Below are positions 36,097-45,330 of a stretch of 64,000 nt of DNA, piece after piece; position 1 is the first letter of the stretch; every line of letters starts with the position of its first letter. Made by a program: the position numbers and the translations under genes. The notes below the pieces were generated by a model, which was given only the letters and a program-made list of their open reading frames with translations, made no database searches and was not told the DNA's origin. The DNA comes from Udaeobacter sp963725505 (GTDB taxonomy: Bacteria > Verrucomicrobiota > Verrucomicrobiia > Chthoniobacterales > UBA10450): positions 1 through 64,000 of the forward strand of contig CAVRYN010000009.1 of assembly GCA_963725505.1 (NCBI GenBank), in the 5' to 3' direction.

Positions 36097-36117
36097 GCAC
36101 TAAGCTCTGATTAGTGC
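36097..36117. promoter_or_regulatory. Inverted repeat upstream of dnaK (candidate heat-shock operator)
   Basis: GCACTAA, a seven-base spacer, then TTAGTGC, a perfect 7-bp inverted repeat, 135 bases before the dnaK ATG. It is not the CIRCE element (TTAGCACTC-N9-GAGTGCTAA), although it shares the AGTGC half. It may be the binding site of a stress regulator; no regulator gene is adjacent. Confidence 0.4.
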
Positions 36118-36252
36118 TAGGTTCTGATCGACAAGGGCTTAGGGTGCAGCACGCGCGGCTGGCCCATTCCTTGCTGATGATTGTCTCGGGTTGAAGTCTC
36201 GCCATGAGCGATCTGCTCGTCGGGAGGTTTACCCAGAAAGGATTTTCAATTT

Positions 36253-38208
36253 ATGGCTAAAGTTTTAGGTATCGATTTGGGAACCACTAACTCCTGCATG
36301 GCCGTGATGGAGGGTGGCGACCCGGTAGTTTTGGAAAACAGTGAAGGCGCGCGCACGACGCCGTCGATCGTTGCGTTTACAAAAAGCGGCGAGCGGCTGG
36401 TCGGCCAGGCCGCGAAGCGTCAGGCGATCACTAATCCGCAGAATACAATCTTTTCAATCAAGCGGTTCATGGGCCGCAAGTTCGATGAGGTGCACGAGGA
36501 ACAGAAACGTGTGCCTTACAAGATTGCGAAGGCCGCGAATGGCGACGTCCACGTCCAAGTAGAAGTAAACGGACAGCTCAAGACTTTTTCGCCGCCGGAG
36601 ATCTCGGCAATGATCTTGTCCAAAATGAAAGCCGACGCGGAAGCGAAGCTGGGCGAAAAAATCACGCAGGCGGTCATCACCGTGCCGGCGTATTTCAATG
36701 ACTCGCAACGCAACGCGACCAAGGACGCGGGCAAGATCGCCGGCTTGGAAGTGCTGCGCATCATCAACGAACCCACCGCCGCATCGCTCGCTTACGGTTT
36801 GGACAAGAAAAAGGACGAGGAGATCGCCGTTTACGATTTGGGCGGCGGCACATTCGACATTTCAGTTCTTGAAATTGGCGATGGCGTTTTCGAGGTGAAA
36901 GCGACCAACGGCGATACGCACCTCGGCGGTGACGACTGGGACGCACGTATCATGGATTGGATCATTAATGAGTTCAAAAAGGATACGGGCATCGATTTAA
37001 GCAAGCAGCCGGACGCGGTTCAACGGATCAAGGAGGAAGCTGAGAAAGCGAAAATCGCGCTTTCGAGCTCGCAGGAATACGAGATCAATCTGCCGTTCGT
37101 CACGGCGGACGCGAGCGGGCCCAAGCACATTCAGAAGAAGTTGACTCGCTCGAAGATGGAACAGCTTTGCGATGATTTGTTCCAACGCACCATCCCGCCG
37201 GTAAAGGCTTGCCTGAAAGACGCAGGCGTGACTGAGAAGGACGTCGACGAGCTCGTGCTGGTGGGCGGCATGACACGAATGCCCAAGGTACAGCAGATTG
37301 CGCGCGACCTTATCGGCAAGGAACCTCACAAGGGAGTAAACCCCGACGAAGTGGTCGCGATCGGCGCTGGCATTCAGGGGGGGGTTCTCAAGGGTGACGT
37401 CAAAGACGTGCTCCTTCTCGATGTTACCCCGCTTACGCTTTCGATCGAAACAGCCGGCGGCGTTGCCACACCGATGATCCCACGGAACACCACCATTCCG
37501 ACGCGAAAATCGCAGATCTTTTCAACTTACAGCGACAATCAGCCAGGCGTGGAGATCAAGGTGTTACAGGGCGAGCGGCCACTGTCGCGCGACAATAAAC
37601 AACTCGGCGTCTTCCACCTCGATGGAATTCCACCCGCCCCGCGCGGTGTTCCACAAATCGAAGTGACGTTCGATACGGACGCGAACGGTATTCTGCACGT
37701 CTCGGCCAAAGATTTGGGCACCGGGAAGGAACAGAAAATTTCCATCACCGGCAGCTCCGGTCTTTCCAAGGACGAAGTGGAGAAGATGCAGCGCGAAGCC
37801 GAAGCGCATGCTGAAGAAGACAAGAAGGCAAAGGAAGCGATCGAGATCAAGAACAACGCCGACATGCTCGCTTATCAGTCTGAGAAGCAGTTGAAAGAAC
37901 TCGGCGACAAGATTTCCGGGGACAAGAAAAAGCAGGTCGAGGACGCCATCGCCGCAGTGCGCGACGCGATCAATCGCAACGACACGGACGCGATGAAACG
38001 GACCTACGACGAGTTGCAGAACAAGTTCCAGGAAGTCAGCGCCGAGCTTTATAAGCAAGCATCAGCGCAAGCCGGCCCGCGTCCCGAGCCAGGACCTGAA
38101 GCGCAGCCGCGCGGTGGGACCGAAGAAGGCGCCGGCCCCGCTAAGCGGGGCGAAGGCGACGTTGTCGATGCTGAGTTCGAAGTCGTGGACGAAGACAAGA
38201 AAAAATAA
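36253..38208 (+). CDS. dnaK: Molecular chaperone DnaK (Hsp70)
   Basis: 651 residues, full length. The ATPase domain starts G-I-D-L-G-T-T-N-S-C; later come V-P-A-Y-F-N-D-S-Q-R and I-N-E-P-T-A-A-S-L-A-Y-G, and D-L-G-G-G-T-F-D-I-S. The substrate-binding domain follows at about 385. The C-terminal lid ends in a Gly/Pro/Glu-rich tail with an acidic end (V-D-A-E-F-E-V-V-D). It folds nascent and stressed proteins with DnaJ and GrpE, neither of which is present here. ATG 36253 has an AAAGGA site. It precedes groES-groEL on the same strand. Confidence 0.97.
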   Translation: MAKVLGIDLGTTNSCMAVMEGGDPVVLENSEGARTTPSIVAFTKSGERLVGQAAKRQAITNPQNTIFSIKRFMGRKFDEVHEEQKRVPYKIAKAANGDVHVQVEVNGQLKTFSPPEISAMILSKMKADAEAKLGEKITQAVITVPAYFNDSQRNATKDAGKIAGLEVLRIINEPTAASLAYGLDKKKDEEIAVYDLGGGTFDISVLEIGDGVFEVKATNGDTHLGGDDWDARIMDWIINEFKKDTGIDLSKQPDAVQRIKEEAEKAKIALSSSQEYEINLPFVTADASGPKHIQKKLTRSKMEQLCDDLFQRTIPPVKACLKDAGVTEKDVDELVLVGGMTRMPKVQQIARDLIGKEPHKGVNPDEVVAIGAGIQGGVLKGDVKDVLLLDVTPLTLSIETAGGVATPMIPRNTTIPTRKSQIFSTYSDNQPGVEIKVLQGERPLSRDNKQLGVFHLDGIPPAPRGVPQIEVTFDTDANGILHVSAKDLGTGKEQKISITGSSGLSKDEVEKMQREAEAHAEEDKKAKEAIEIKNNADMLAYQSEKQLKELGDKISGDKKKQVEDAIAAVRDAINRNDTDAMKRTYDELQNKFQEVSAELYKQASAQAGPRPEPGPEAQPRGGTEEGAGPAKRGEGDVVDAEFEVVDEDKKK

Positions 38209-38220
38209 CCGAAACAATTT

Positions 38221-38254
38221 GTCGGCGATTGTCGAAACATCGACAGTCGCCGGC
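38221..38254 (+). promoter_or_regulatory. Long intergenic hairpin between dnaK and groES
   Basis: 38221-38234 pairs with 38241-38254 over 14 bp (two G-U pairs) around a six-base loop AAACAT. What follows is A-rich rather than a T run, so it is not a classical terminator for the plus strand. It may be a processing or attenuation structure that lets dnaK and groES-groEL be expressed differently. Confidence 0.5.
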
Positions 38255-38291
38255 TCAACCCAAAAAAAGAAACAAAGAAGGAGATAAACCT

Positions 38292-38588
38292 ATGGCAGCA
38301 GTTAACGTAAAACCGCTCGGAGATCGGGTGCTGGTGCAGCCGCTTGAAGAGCAGGAAGTGAAAAAGGGCGGGATCATTATCCCCGATACCGCCAAGGAAA
38401 AACCACAAGAGGGGAAAGTGGTCGCTTTAGGCACCGGTAAAATCGATGACAAGGGTAAGAAGATCGATTTCACGGTGAAGAAGGGCGACAAGGTGCTGAT
38501 TTCGAAATACGGCGGCACCGAAATCAAAATCGACGATCAGAATTATCTGATCATGCGTGAGGACGACATCCTCGGCATCATCGGGTAA
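38292..38588 (+). CDS. groS: Co-chaperonin GroES
   Basis: 98 residues from ATG 38292, which has an AAGGAG ribosome site. It has the GroES pattern: K-P-L-G-D-R-V-L-V near residue 7, the mobile loop with K-K-G-G-I-I-I-P-D-T, and Y-G-G-T-E-I near residue 75. GroES caps the GroEL ring. Codons upstream in the same frame do not look coding, so the ATG is clear. groEL starts 74 bases on. Confidence 0.96.
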   Translation: MAAVNVKPLGDRVLVQPLEEQEVKKGGIIIPDTAKEKPQEGKVVALGTGKIDDKGKKIDFTVKKGDKVLISKYGGTEIKIDDQNYLIMREDDILGIIG

Positions 38589-38609
38589 TCCCGTCACTCA
38601 ACAACCTGT

Positions 38610-38633
38610 CCGCCGTAGCCTTGGCGAAGGCGG
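38610..38633. repeat. Short palindromic repeat between groES and groEL
   Basis: A 24-base imperfect palindrome, CCGCC ... GGCGG around GTAGCCTTGGCGAA. Related sequence is found at 41971-42019 and 59413-59442, so it is a small dispersed element of this genome. Confidence 0.5.
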
Positions 38634-38662
38634 ATCAACTAACAACTTAGAACTAAAAAATT

Positions 38663-40295
<1,633 letters not shown>

Positions 40296-40321
40296 TCGAC
40301 AGCCGAAACAACAATTAACAA

Positions 40322-40352
40322 ACAGCCGAGCTCGCAAGGGCTCGGCTGTTTT
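40322..40352 (+). terminator. Rho-independent terminator after groEL
   Basis: ACAGCCGAGC (40322-40331) pairs with GCTCGGCTGT (40340-40349) over 10 bp with an eight-base loop, followed by a T-rich stretch. It lies between convergent groEL and the Fic gene and may work for both, since the other strand also has a T-rich tail. Confidence 0.85.
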
Positions 40353-40357
40353 GCTTT

Positions 40358-41722
40358 TCAGCGCGATACGACCGTTCCACGTTGCACTCGATCCACGAGA
40401 TCTGAAGGTGCGGTAAAGATAAATGCTTTGCCGTCCCGACGAAGTTCCAGAAGACGTGCTCGTTCTAAGTCCAGCAGATCCATTCGTGCGGTTTCGTATA
40501 CGATTCCATGGCTGCGTTGGTGGCCAGCAACAGTATATCGCATGCCGGGATGCCGTAATGCATGGGCGAGCAACGCTTGCTGGCGGTGATTCAAGTTCGG
40601 TGCATGTCGTAGCGTATTCTCGAGTGAACGAAGTTCTTTGCTTTTCGCATCGATGTAATCGTGCAGGCTGTTGATAGCGCGACGGATTACGTCAGACTGA
40701 TAGATAAGGAAATACGTAACGTCGTTCTCATCAGTTTCGGTGTGAAGAAACGACAGCGCGTAACGTGCAGGCGCTTTCACCAAGATTTCGGAGATTGAGA
40801 CAAATTCAAACAACCAATAGCCTTGTCGTAACATTGACCAATAAAACAGCGCTCTGGCTGTTCGACCGTTGCCGTCGACAAACGGGTGATCGTATGCGAG
40901 CCAGAAGTGGAGCAGGATTGAACGCACCGCTGGATGTATAAAAGGTTGGGCCGACGTTGCTGGTTCTGTGGCGGTACTATTCGCAAACGTACAAAGTGCA
41001 TCTAATCGTGCCGTCAACTCTTCGGCAGGAGGAGGATTGTGAAAAATTTCGCCGGTGATGTCGTCTTGGACCGTCACTGGCTCATTCGGTCGGCGTAAGC
41101 GACCGGCAGCGGTTGGATCATCGAGCGTGTCCTGCGTTACCATTCTGTGCATCTCGAACAGCAAATCCGGATCGAGTGGGCGTTGCTTCCATTCGGCAAT
41201 TTGTTGCATTGTCCTGTAGTTGTTTAGGATCATTCTCTCCCCGCGCGTACGTGGCGGGCGGCCGCTTCGAATCATCTCCTTGGCGACAGCCCGGGTAGTC
41301 GCAGCGCCTTCTAGTTGGCTGCTTGTGACTGCTTCTTGGAACAGCGATCGCATGACGTACTGAGTTCGCGTCTGTGGGTTCACAATTGGATCCGGCAATC
41401 CGATGCTCCCGCCGGCACCGAGATCGATCTCGTGTAGACGCCGTGCAATAACATCAGTTATTGCATATCTAAACGGCTCGCCTTTTTTGTCCCGCAACGG
41501 GATTTCCTTCAAGGCTGCGCGACGCACAAGCTTCGTCGCACCCCACCATTCCGATGAAGAAAAACCAGCAGGCGGTTTGAGGTGACGCAAGACGTCCCAA
41601 TGCCGGTACTTGCCCTGCGCTTCATTGCGAACTGCTTCAGTTAAAATGGTCGCCAACCGCTGCCGTGGCAATCCGAGAACGGCGCGTTGGGCCTCATTCG
41701 GTGGCTCTTGGGGACATTTCAT
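40358..41722 (-). CDS. Fic-family AMP-transferase with N-terminal inhibition motif
   Basis: 454 residues. The Fic core H279-P-F-V-D-G-N-G-R-T-A-R290 is complete, so the enzyme should transfer AMP (or another nucleotide part) to a protein hydroxyl. Upstream, S134-S-Q-L-E-G139 fits the inhibitory motif (S/T)xxxE(G/N) that blocks ATP binding in the same chain (class II Fic). A Fic_N-like region precedes it. The C-terminal 90 residues look like a winged helix. Solo Fic proteins of this type regulate themselves; the target is unknown. An AT-rich repeat region in front of the gene is a likely operator (41726-41815). AT-rich flanks and lack of links to neighbours hint at transfer. Confidence 0.9.
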   Translation of the reverse strand: MKCPQEPPNEAQRAVLGLPRQRLATILTEAVRNEAQGKYRHWDVLRHLKPPAGFSSSEWWGATKLVRRAALKEIPLRDKKGEPFRYAITDVIARRLHEIDLGAGGSIGLPDPIVNPQTRTQYVMRSLFQEAVTSSQLEGAATTRAVAKEMIRSGRPPRTRGERMILNNYRTMQQIAEWKQRPLDPDLLFEMHRMVTQDTLDDPTAAGRLRRPNEPVTVQDDITGEIFHNPPPAEELTARLDALCTFANSTATEPATSAQPFIHPAVRSILLHFWLAYDHPFVDGNGRTARALFYWSMLRQGYWLFEFVSISEILVKAPARYALSFLHTETDENDVTYFLIYQSDVIRRAINSLHDYIDAKSKELRSLENTLRHAPNLNHRQQALLAHALRHPGMRYTVAGHQRSHGIVYETARMDLLDLERARLLELRRDGKAFIFTAPSDLVDRVQRGTVVSR

Positions 41723-41725
41723 AAT

Positions 41726-41815
41726 CTACTATTTTACTACTAATTGATACCATATCAGTAGATAAAGCACTTCAATCAACTACTATTTTAGTATATAATA
41801 GTATCAAATTAGTAG
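41726..41815 (-). promoter_or_regulatory. AT-rich promoter/operator region of the Fic gene with repeated boxes
   Basis: In otherwise GC-rich DNA, this 90-base stretch is about three quarters A+T. The box CTACTATTTTA occurs twice (41726-41736, 41780-41790), and ACTACTAATTGATAC (41736-41750) is mirrored by GTATCAAATTAGTAG (41801-41815). TATATAATA is in between. This layout suits a promoter covered by a DNA-binding protein, perhaps the Fic protein's own C-terminal winged helix. Confidence 0.6.
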
Positions 41816-41888
41816 TCGAAAAATAAAGTCGTGCGCAAGTCGTTGTGCTGCTGTCCAGCGACCCACAAGATTTAGAGATCGGACCGCG

Positions 41889-41967
41889 TTATTCGGGCAC
41901 CATTTCGCCTGAGCCGCCGATTGAAGCGGGGAAATCGTTGCAGAAGTGATCAGTGACCCTCCTCCAC
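41889..41967 (-). repeat. C-terminal peptide family, copy 1 (P-A-S-I-G-G-S-G-E-M-V-P-E)
   Basis: A minus-strand reading frame ends at TAA 41889 and encodes H-F-C-N-D-F-P-A-S-I-G-G-S-G-E-M-V-P-E. The same ending recurs at 42783 and 42946. Here the open part is only about 27 codons with no ATG, so it may be a remnant. Compared with copy 2, the segment between the Cys and D-F-P is shortened. Confidence 0.45.
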
Positions 41968-41970
41968 CGA

Positions 41971-42019
41971 GCCTACGGCGGGCAGGCGTGTGACCCGCCT
42001 TCGCTTGGCTACGGCGTGG
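41971..42019. repeat. Dispersed GC-rich palindromic repeat
   Basis: Contains GCCTACGGCGGGC and CCCGCCTTCGC ... GGCTACGGCG, related to the element at 38610-38633 and to part of 59413-59442. It separates the peptide copy 1 from the antitoxin gene. Confidence 0.45.
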
Positions 42020-42101
42020 CAAGCGTGTGACAAGTGACAAGTCTGCAGACGCTGATTCGAAGAATTGCTGAAATCGTCATTGAGCGATAGAATTCAAGCA
42101 C

Positions 42102-42485
42102 ATGAGCATTGAGCAAATCGAACAAGCGATCGAAAAGTTTTCGCGCGACGAGCTGGCGGCTTTTCGCAAGTGGTTTCTGGAGTTTGATCAGGAAGCTTGG
42201 GACAAGGAGATCGAACAAGACATCGCGGCTGGCAGGTTCGAAGCCGTTCTCCGCGAAGTTGATGACGACATCAAGGCGGGCCGAGTCACTGATCTACCGA
42301 TGCCGGCTAAGGTCATTGTGCTGGAGGCCATTCGAAAGCTGCCGGACGAGTCTACATTCGATGAGATTCGCGAACGCATCGAATTCATTGCCGGAGTGCG
42401 AAAGGGATTGGATGAGATCGAGCGCGGCGAGCTCGTGCCGCTCGATGAAGTGGAGAAGAAGATCGACAAGTGGGCTACGAAATAG
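42102..42485 (+). CDS. Antitoxin-like protein made of two different antitoxin modules
   Basis: 127 residues, acidic and helical. Residues 1-62 follow the short antitoxin type found before RelE toxins (I-E-Q-A-I-E-K-F-S then F-R-K-W-F-L-E-F-D and D-I-A-A-G-R-F). Residues 67-127 match a second type (V-L-E-A-I-R-K-L-P, I-R-E-R-I-E-F-I-A-G-V-R-K-G, ending in K-I-D-K-W). Each is normally a whole protein of about 60-75 residues. An in-frame ATG at 42300, exactly at the junction, could start the second module alone. The toxin gene overlaps its end. It probably binds and blocks that toxin and represses its own promoter. Confidence 0.72.
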   Translation: MSIEQIEQAIEKFSRDELAAFRKWFLEFDQEAWDKEIEQDIAAGRFEAVLREVDDDIKAGRVTDLPMPAKVIVLEAIRKLPDESTFDEIRERIEFIAGVRKGLDEIERGELVPLDEVEKKIDKWATK

Positions 42486-42772
42486 TCCTGTCACGTGTCG
42501 CTGAATCTGATCTCGCGCAGATCATCGAATACATCGCTTGCGATAATCCCGCTGCGGCCGCGCGTTTCGGCCACGAGCTGGTGGCGCATACCCGCGAGCT
42601 GCAGAATTTTCCAGAGATTGGCCGCCTCGTACCGGAATTCCGGATCAAGACGCTTAGGGAGTTGATTCACGGTTCGTATCGAATCGTTTATCAAATAAAC
42701 GAGCGAAAGAAGGTGATCGAGATTGCGCGGTTCTGGCACGCCGCGAGAGGAACTCCGCAGGTGGGGAGCTAA
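42470..42772 (+). CDS. RelE/ParE-family toxin
   Basis: 100 residues with the ParE/RelE plan: an N-terminal V-L-S-R-V-A-E-S-D-L-A-Q-I-I-E-Y-I strand and helix, a P-E-I-G-R-L-V-P-E-F segment, R-E-L-I-H-G-S-Y-R-I-V-Y-Q-I near residue 65, and a C-terminal strand with I-A-R-F-W-H-A-A-R. Toxins of this fold cut mRNA on the ribosome or poison gyrase; the conserved R-x-L-x-x-G-x-Y-R-I-V-Y is common to the ParE side. It overlaps the antitoxin by 16 bases, typical of a type II operon. Confidence 0.85.
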   Translation: MGYEIVLSRVAESDLAQIIEYIACDNPAAAARFGHELVAHTRELQNFPEIGRLVPEFRIKTLRELIHGSYRIVYQINERKKVIEIARFWHAARGTPQVGS

Positions 42773-42782
42773 GATCGACAAT

Positions 42783-42923
42783 TTACTCCGGCATCGTCTG
42801 TCCGGAACCGCCGATTGCGGCGGGGAAATCTCTTAGCTTCGGCAGGCCGTGAGTGCAGAAGTTGATTGTTGAGACCGTAAAAGCTCCGTTGGAGCCACGC
42901 TCCTTTACGGAGAACGCTTCGCT
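42783..42923 (-). repeat. C-terminal peptide family, copy 2 (P-A-A-I-G-G-S-G-Q-T-M-P-E)
   Basis: The frame is open for 46 codons up to a stop at 42924 but has no ATG, GTG or TTG start. It reads T-I-N-F-C-T-H-G-L-P-K-L-R-D-F then P-A-A-I-G-G-S-G-Q-T-M-P-E and stop. Compared with copy 3, the residues of I-G-G-S-G-x-T-M-P-E are kept while nearly every third base differs, which is the mark of selection on protein. The upstream part overlaps a palindrome (CCGTAAA ... TTTACGG, 42876-42910). Confidence 0.45.
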
Positions 42924-42945
42924 TTAGTTGAGGGATTGGCACCGC

Positions 42946-43005
42946 TCATTCGGGCATGGTCTCGCCCGATCCACCGATGGCAGCCGGACAAACCGGCAAT
43001 TGCAT
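42946..43005 (-). CDS. C-terminal peptide family, copy 3: possible 19-residue peptide
   Basis: From ATG 43005 to TGA 42946 the frame encodes M-Q-L-P-V-C-P-A-A-I-G-G-S-G-E-T-M-P-E. The C-terminal 13 residues match copies 1 and 2. It could be a very short peptide gene or the tail of a lost protein. No strong ribosome site is seen (the upstream bases are A/T-rich). No family is known to me. It lies upstream of, and divergent from, the chitosanase-like gene. Confidence 0.35.
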   Translation of the reverse strand: MQLPVCPAAIGGSGETMPE

Positions 43006-43234
43006 TTTGTTAAAATCTTTTCTGGACGACTGATGGCGAACCTGATGTGATGCGAGCTGGAGTCAGATCCAATGAAGACTCGCTTCCCCTCGCGACTGGG
43101 TCGCCCTCGCTGGCAGGCTCTCCTCAGCCACATACGCATCCCTGAATATTCAAAAACAGCGGACGTGTTCCTCACCACCGAAGCACTTTCGATAGCAAAA
43201 AATCGTTCTCTAACAAAAAAACCAAGGATTAACT

Positions 43235-44923
43235 ATGTCATTTGAACTCGATCACAAGCTGCTTTCTGCCGTGTGCGCACGGAATTTCTTCCCCATCCCC
43301 GACGATCAGATGGTGTTTTTCGGTTTACGCGGTTGTCTTCCAGTCGATCCCGAAGACCATTCGTTCCAACCATCGCGCACATTGAAGGTCGCGGAGGTCA
43401 ATTATGTAAATCCGCGGTGCACGCTTGGGCAATGGGTGCCGGCGAGCAAGCGTCTGGCGGTTTATCCGGGAAGTACATGCCCAAACCAGGCTTGCGTAAT
43501 CGGTGCGAGAGGCCGGGGTGGACAGGGCGCGAACCAGCTACTCACGGGTTATTATACTTTCGTCAAGGGCGTTCATCACCCCGACAAGGGCAGCGGCCAC
43601 CAGGCTTTTCGACAGGAAGAGACGCGGGTCGTCTTACGCAACGTCGACGACATGGATTTCGATTTTCAAGATACGGCAGATCCCGGCATGCAAGCGGACA
43701 ATCTGCACTGCGGATTCTGTGCGGGTCTTAACGGCGGCTATTCAAGCGCTGGTTGTCAGGTCGTTGCCGGATTCCCTAACCGGCTTGACGGTCAAACTCG
43801 AGAATCGGGCCCCTGGGCATTTTTCAGACAGGCCGCCTACGCGCTAGAACAGAAAAGCTTTCGTTATGTGCTGCTTCACGGCACAGACGTTGAGGCTATG
43901 GCTCAAGATCCGGATCTGGTGAGGCCAGCGCTGATGCGTTTCGGCTCGCACGGAGAAGAAGTTCGAGCAGCGCAAAACAGGCTGCGGGAACTAGGACTGA
44001 TAACTTTTGTTCCAGACGCAAATTGCGGTCCGCAAACGCAGTTAGCAGTGATTCGATTCCAAGTACAGCGAATGGGAGCGCAGAATGCCGACGGCATTCT
44101 TGGACCCAACACCGCGACGCAACTGGGAATTACTGACTGGCCGACGGTCGGCAAAAACAAGCCTACGGCGGCGGACGGCAGTCCAATTGATTTGCGCGAT
44201 GCTCATGTCGGAGATGGAGCTAAGCCGAAAGGTGCGAGTAATTTTCGGTTCGCCGGAGATTACAAACTTCCCAAATATGCAGTAGCGGAATTTAGCGCTG
44301 CCGCCGGAGTACCTTGGGATGGCGCCGAGCCAATCCATGACTGGAATCAATATGAAGGGTCTGTGGCAGACAGTGGCTACGCTTTCCCCAACGCACCGGT
44401 TCCCGCGCTGTTCTACGAAGCGAAATTTGCGATTGATGCAGACGGTTCTGCGCCGGCCGCGGAAACCGACGTGACAGGACAAAGCAACACAACTTTACAT
44501 GATCGTAATGACGCTCCGCTCAATTCCGACAAATTTCCATTCATCGTTTTGCCATTAAACCAGCAGAGAAATAAGCAGGGAGCGGTTCAAGCGATAGCAG
44601 GCCGAACGCTCAATCAAATGGGCGCGCAACTGGGCGATCTAGGTGTGGTCTTGTACAAGAATGGCACGGTGGTCCCTGTGGTTTACGGTGATCGTGGCCC
44701 TGCGCTTAGACTAGGCGAAGGCTCGATGATCGTCGCGCGGACACTCGGCATCAACGATGATCCGAATAAAGGGGGTATCGATAAGGGGGAGATCCCGCCG
44801 GGAATTGTTCATCTTGTATTTCCTGGAACAACCGACGCGCCTAACAAGATTACGAAGCGAACGGCGCAAGATGTTCAGCGCGACGCATTACACCTTTTTG
44901 ACACGTTTCGAGGCAAGGCATGA
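43235..44923 (+). CDS. Multidomain protein: N-terminal unknown domain, peptidoglycan-binding domain, chitosanase-like (GH75) domain
   Basis: 562 residues. Residues 1-225 form a Cys-containing domain I do not recognise (G-Y-Y-T-F-V-K-G-V-H-H, L-H-C-G-F-C-A-G-L). Residues 236-297 are a peptidoglycan-binding repeat (F-G-S-H-G-E-E-V-R-A-A-Q-N-R-L ... G-I-L-G-P-N-T-A). Residues 430-530 match fungal-type chitosanase GH75: F-P-F-I-V-L-P-L, then Y-G-D-R-G-P-A-L-R-L-G-E-G-S. GH75 enzymes cut chitosan; the conserved Asp and Glu of that motif are here. No signal peptide is seen at the start. It precedes a small protein and an outer-membrane barrel gene on the same strand. Confidence 0.72.
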   Translation: MSFELDHKLLSAVCARNFFPIPDDQMVFFGLRGCLPVDPEDHSFQPSRTLKVAEVNYVNPRCTLGQWVPASKRLAVYPGSTCPNQACVIGARGRGGQGANQLLTGYYTFVKGVHHPDKGSGHQAFRQEETRVVLRNVDDMDFDFQDTADPGMQADNLHCGFCAGLNGGYSSAGCQVVAGFPNRLDGQTRESGPWAFFRQAAYALEQKSFRYVLLHGTDVEAMAQDPDLVRPALMRFGSHGEEVRAAQNRLRELGLITFVPDANCGPQTQLAVIRFQVQRMGAQNADGILGPNTATQLGITDWPTVGKNKPTAADGSPIDLRDAHVGDGAKPKGASNFRFAGDYKLPKYAVAEFSAAAGVPWDGAEPIHDWNQYEGSVADSGYAFPNAPVPALFYEAKFAIDADGSAPAAETDVTGQSNTTLHDRNDAPLNSDKFPFIVLPLNQQRNKQGAVQAIAGRTLNQMGAQLGDLGVVLYKNGTVVPVVYGDRGPALRLGEGSMIVARTLGINDDPNKGGIDKGEIPPGIVHLVFPGTTDAPNKITKRTAQDVQRDALHLFDTFRGKA

Positions 44924-45330
44924 TCAAAGGCGCGAAAGAGGATCACAACCGTCGTTTTTTGATCGCCGGATGGCAAAACGCAAATTTACGCTGAAGTCAA
45001 CATTGAAAGAGCCACCCGCGAATCGTTTCGCTTATCAGTGCCCAATTACTCAAACGCGCTAGCGAGACGAAGTATGACTAATAGTCGATCGTTGGGTTCA
45101 TGCCTAACAATCTTGATCAATGCAATTGCCATGGGGTCAGAGTTCTGGAGTGCATCCGTGAAAGCGTTCTCGAGCTCGCGATCGGAGCCTACGGCAAAGC
45201 CGCCCTTTGCCAGTTCAACGAGTGCACGCTAAATGATGTTGACTCGTTATTCGCGGAGTCGCTAACCTCACGGCATGGCTCGAAGAGCATCAGCTGGAAT
45301 CACCATCCTAATCTAACAAGGAGTCTCACC
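44924..45330. other. Non-coding or unrecognised stretch after the chitosanase-like gene
   Basis: About 400 bases without a convincing gene. The frame of the next gene is open back to about 45100, and that part has Cys-rich, charged sequence, but the clear AAGGAG-ATG at 45331 makes it unlikely to be translated with it. No hairpin terminator stands out. Confidence 0.4.

Noticed and set aside
36097..36117. CIRCE element before dnaK
   Set aside because: Half-sites and spacing do not match TTAGCACTC-N9-GAGTGCTAA; reported only as an unassigned inverted repeat.
42924..43178. 84-codon frame overlapping the third peptide copy
   Set aside because: Composition is Arg/Ser/Cys-rich without pattern, and it reads through the conserved peptide in another frame.
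44757..45062. Plus-strand frame overlapping the end of the chitosanase-like gene
   Set aside because: It is an out-of-frame shadow with no pattern of its own.
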